Origin: Bacillota bacterium
GTDB lineage: Bacteria; Bacillota; Clostridia; Christensenellales; UMGS416
Reading direction: 5' to 3'
Assembly: GCA_023428265.1 (NCBI GenBank)
Contig: JAEYYW010000030.1
Location: forward strand, 1 to 16,136
DNA: 16,136 bases
The first letter of the stretch is position 1; the number at the start of each line of letters is the position of its first letter. The notes beneath the pieces were generated by a model that was not told the origin of the DNA, searched no databases, and was given only the letters and a program-made list of their open reading frames with translations. The translations under genes were made by a program, and so were the position numbers. Shown here one piece after another: positions 14,626-16,136 of this stretch.

Positions 14626-15267
14626 ATGGCCGCTCCTTTGAACCCCACGCGCATGGAGCTCACCCGCCTGAAAAAAAGGCTGGCCACCGCTGTGCGCGGC
14701 CACAAGCTACTGAAAGACAAGCGCGATGAAATGGTGCGCCGCTTCATGCAGCTCATCCGCCGCAATGTGGAGCTGCGCCGCGAGGTGGAGCTTGCCCTGG
14801 GTGTGGCCTTCGGCAGCTTTGCGGTCGCCCGCGCCAAGATGGGCGAAGAGGCGCTGGCCGAGGCGATGCTCTATCCGGCCCGCGAGGCGGCCATCGAGGT
14901 GTCTTCGCAAAACATCATGAGTGTGGATGTGCCGGTGATTCGCTTTGCCGGCGATCTGGACACGCAGGCAGATCTGCCCTACGGCTTTGCCTTCACGGCC
15001 TTTGAACTGGACCGGTCGGTGATGGAGCTTTCGGCGGTGCTGCCTGCGCTGCTGGAGCTGGCCAGTGTGGAAAAAACCTGCAGCCGCCTCGCCGATGAAA
15101 TTGAGAAAACCCGCCGCAGGGTGAACGCGCTGGAATATGTGCTGATCCCGGAGATGCAGCAGAGCGTGCGCTATATCACGATGAAGCTGGATGAAAACGA
15201 GCGCGGAAACCTGAGCCGTCTGATGAAGATGAAGCAACTGATGGCCCAGCAGGAAGAGCGGAGCTGA
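14626..15267 (+). CDS. ntpD: V-type ATPase subunit D (central shaft)
   Basis: 213 residues. Opens LNPTRMELTRLKKRLATAVR, the highly conserved N-terminal helix of D/Vma8, then GHKLLKDKRDEMVRRFM. The C-terminal antiparallel helix includes TRRRVNALEYVLIPEMQQSV and LDENERGNLSRLMKMK, the other family hallmark. The two long helices form the shaft that turns inside the A3B3 head and carries subunit F. AAGGAGG (14611-14617) lies inside the ntpB end, and only two bases separate the genes. Last gene of the operon; ntpH and ntpJ homologues seen after ntpD in E. hirae are absent here, where a terminator follows at once. Confidence 0.96.
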   Translation: MAAPLNPTRMELTRLKKRLATAVRGHKLLKDKRDEMVRRFMQLIRRNVELRREVELALGVAFGSFAVARAKMGEEALAEAMLYPAREAAIEVSSQNIMSVDVPVIRFAGDLDTQADLPYGFAFTAFELDRSVMELSAVLPALLELASVEKTCSRLADEIEKTRRRVNALEYVLIPEMQQSVRYITMKLDENERGNLSRLMKMKQLMAQQEERS

Positions 15268-15290
15268 ATCATCGAAAGTTTGTACAACAG

Positions 15291-15322
15291 AAGCTTGCCA
15301 TGCGTCAATGGCAAGCTTTTTT
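15291..15322 (+). terminator. Rho-independent terminator of the V-ATPase operon
   Basis: A perfect 11-bp stem, AAGCTTGCCAT / ATGGCAAGCTT, with loop GCGTCA and a T-run (TTTTTT to 15322). It begins 23 bp after the ntpD stop. Confidence 0.93.
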
Positions 15323-15343
15323 CATGAATGTTCATGATATGAT
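15322..15343 (+). promoter_or_regulatory. Candidate promoter -10 with overlapping operator palindrome
   Basis: A perfect inverted repeat TCATGAA-TG-TTCATGA at 15322-15337 is directly followed by a -10-like TATGAT (15338-15343), about 34 bases before the next ATG. A good -35 is not seen: the expected place falls in the terminator T-run. A repressor bound to the palindrome would cover the spacer, or an activator could replace the missing -35. Confidence 0.45.
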
Positions 15344-15377
15344 AAAGCAACAAATCCGAAATGCGAGGTAGAAACGA

Positions 15378-15782
15378 ATGATAGAAGATAAGGATTGCCG
15401 GAGCAATGTGAAGGTGCTGGAATCTTTTTATGCCGCATTCTCAAATGAAGACTATGGTCCCTATGTTGCGTCATATTTGTCTAAGGATGTCATCTGGCAT
15501 ATTGCCGGCAACAATCCGCTTGCAGGTGATGTTTTCGGCGCGGATGCGGTTTTGGAGCGCATGAAGGATTTTAGCAGTTGCAGCAGGCAAACATTAAACC
15601 TGAAAACCTCTGTTACTGCCACAGCAACCCATGGAATAGCAATTCATGAAGCAACGGCACAAAACGGAGGCTTTGATTATTCGGCGCATGAAATTGATGT
15701 GTTCCACATTCAGAATGGGTTGATCACGGAGTTCTGGTCCTTCTCGGAAGACCAAAAAGCCACAGACAGGATGTGGGCATAA
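15378..15782 (+). CDS. NTF2/SnoaL-like small protein of unknown function
   Basis: 134 residues, the usual size for a single NTF2-like cone domain. An N-terminal helix (NVKVLESFYAAFSNEDYGPY) is followed by LSKDVIWHIAGNNPLAG, the hallmark W-H-x-x-G-x-x-P-L-A-G turn of SnoaL-like proteins, then FGADAVLERMKDF. The remaining strands include HGIAIHEATAQ, AHEIDVFHIQNGLITEFWSF and a closing SEDQKATDRMW. The family is diverse: polyketide cyclases, dehydratases, and many proteins of unknown role that bind small hydrophobic ligands. No catalytic assignment is possible. The gene stands alone between the ATPase terminator and the rRNA promoters, with a weak GAGGTAG ribosome site about 8 bases before ATG. 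I see no terminator after it. Confidence 0.85.
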   Translation: MIEDKDCRSNVKVLESFYAAFSNEDYGPYVASYLSKDVIWHIAGNNPLAGDVFGADAVLERMKDFSSCSRQTLNLKTSVTATATHGIAIHEATAQNGGFDYSAHEIDVFHIQNGLITEFWSFSEDQKATDRMWA

Positions 15783-15863
15783 GGCTCATGTATGCGTGCC
15801 GCGCGCTTCCTTATAATTCTGATCAGGACTTTTATCATAGAAATATTTCCATTTTATTGTCTC

Positions 15864-15891
15864 TTGCATTTCGGGAATTGTGTGGTATACT
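15864..15891 (+). promoter_or_regulatory. rRNA operon promoter P1
   Basis: TTGCAT at 15864-15869, a 16-base spacer and TATACT at 15886-15891, with a TGG extension just before the -10. The bases after the -10 (ACAATTCCAC...CGGCAGG) resemble those after P2, suggesting a duplicated promoter unit. Confidence 0.65.
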
Positions 15892-15963
15892 ACAATTCCA
15901 CTGCGAAACACGGCAGGAAAAAGTGTATGGGAGGAACGAGATCAAAACAACGAAAAATACCAG

Positions 15964-15992
15964 TTGATTTTGACTCGAAAATCTGATAATAT
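15964..15992 (+). promoter_or_regulatory. rRNA operon promoter P2
   Basis: TTGATT at 15964-15969, a 17-base spacer and TAATAT at 15987-15992. An overlapping TATACT at 15990-15995 aligns with the P1 -10, so the exact hexamer is uncertain. It lies about 100 bp after P1 and about 130 bp before the 16S gene. Confidence 0.7.
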
Positions 15993-16027
15993 ACTAATTC
16001 CACGGCCAAGCAACGCAGGCCGACGCA

Positions 16028-16109
16028 CCTTGAAAACTGCATAGCACTGATATGAACAGTCAAGACGGAAAGTAACGCGATTCATTTGAGAATCAGATCC
16101 TTTAGGGAT
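16028..16109 (+). promoter_or_regulatory. rRNA leader: boxA-like element and processing hairpins
   Basis: CCTTGAAAACTGCATAG at 16028-16044 is the type of conserved sequence seen in rRNA leaders and spacers of Bacillota, with a probable antitermination role. Two small hairpins follow, GATTC/GAATC (16079-16094) and ATCC/GGAT (16097-16109). The 15783-16123 interval has no credible gene: it is promoter and leader DNA. Confidence 0.55.
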
Positions 16110-16123
16110 TTGAGTTAGGATTT

Positions 16124-16136
16124 GAACATGAGAGTT
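16124..16136 (+). rRNA. rrs: 16S rRNA, first bases only (cut by window end)
   Basis: The window ends GAACATGAGAGTT, which matches the 5' end of bacterial 16S rRNA just before TGATCCTGGCTCAG. AGAGTT at 16131-16136 aligns with E. coli bases 8-13, placing the mature 5' end near 16124. The identification also rests on the tandem promoters and leader upstream. Confidence 0.8.

Noticed and set aside
15773..15986. Small frames after the NTF2-like gene
   Set aside because: They lie across the rRNA promoters, lack ribosome sites and resemble no protein family.

Overview
The window looks like chromosome of a low-to-mid GC Bacillota bacterium, most likely an anaerobic clostridial lineage. The grounds are a bacterial ntp-type V-ATPase operon with the Na+-binding proteolipid signature, a VanRS-like two-component pair, strong sigma-A type promoters, U-tract terminators, and an rRNA leader (CCTTGAAAACTGC) of the kind seen in Bacillota. 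The taxon itself is an inference. The ATPase operon is GC-rich, while the stretch from about 4,340 to 6,800 is visibly more AT-rich and accessory in character.

Layout. (1) 1-1712, minus strand: two tandem lipoprotein genes with Thr/Pro-rich linkers. The complete one has the fold signatures of gingipain-like C25 peptidases but seems to lack the catalytic His and Cys. The second is cut by the window edge. (2) 1917-4167, plus strand: a divergently oriented OmpR-family response regulator and a six-TM histidine kinase that overlap. (3) 4188-4387: a promoter, tRNA-Ser(UGA) and terminator. (4) 4388-6800: a decayed accessory stretch. It holds the C-terminal stump of a large serine recombinase, an XRE-family regulator gene broken by one TAA, a cluster of C-rich iterons, and a GNAT acetyltransferase gene broken by one TGA. 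(5) 6814-15267: a complete nine-gene V-type ATPase operon in the order ntpF-I-K-E-C-G-A-B-D, closed by a strong terminator. (6) 15378-15782: a small NTF2/SnoaL-like protein gene with its own candidate operator. (7) 15864-16136: tandem promoters, the leader and the first bases of a 16S rRNA gene.

How the parts work together. NtpA/B form the catalytic head, D/G(F)/C the central stalk and rotor coupling, E/F(H) the peripheral stalks, and I/K the membrane motor. The residues Leu55, Thr58, Gln59, Gln110 and Glu139 in NtpK predict a Na+-coupled enzyme. The two-component pair and the divergent lipoproteins share an intergenic region with inverted and direct repeats, which suggests (but does not prove) that the regulator controls the lipoprotein operon.

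I do not see a defence system, CRISPR array or biosynthetic cluster. The most unusual items are the apparently inactive C25-like lipoprotein pair and the helically phased C-rich iteron cluster at 5657-5729.
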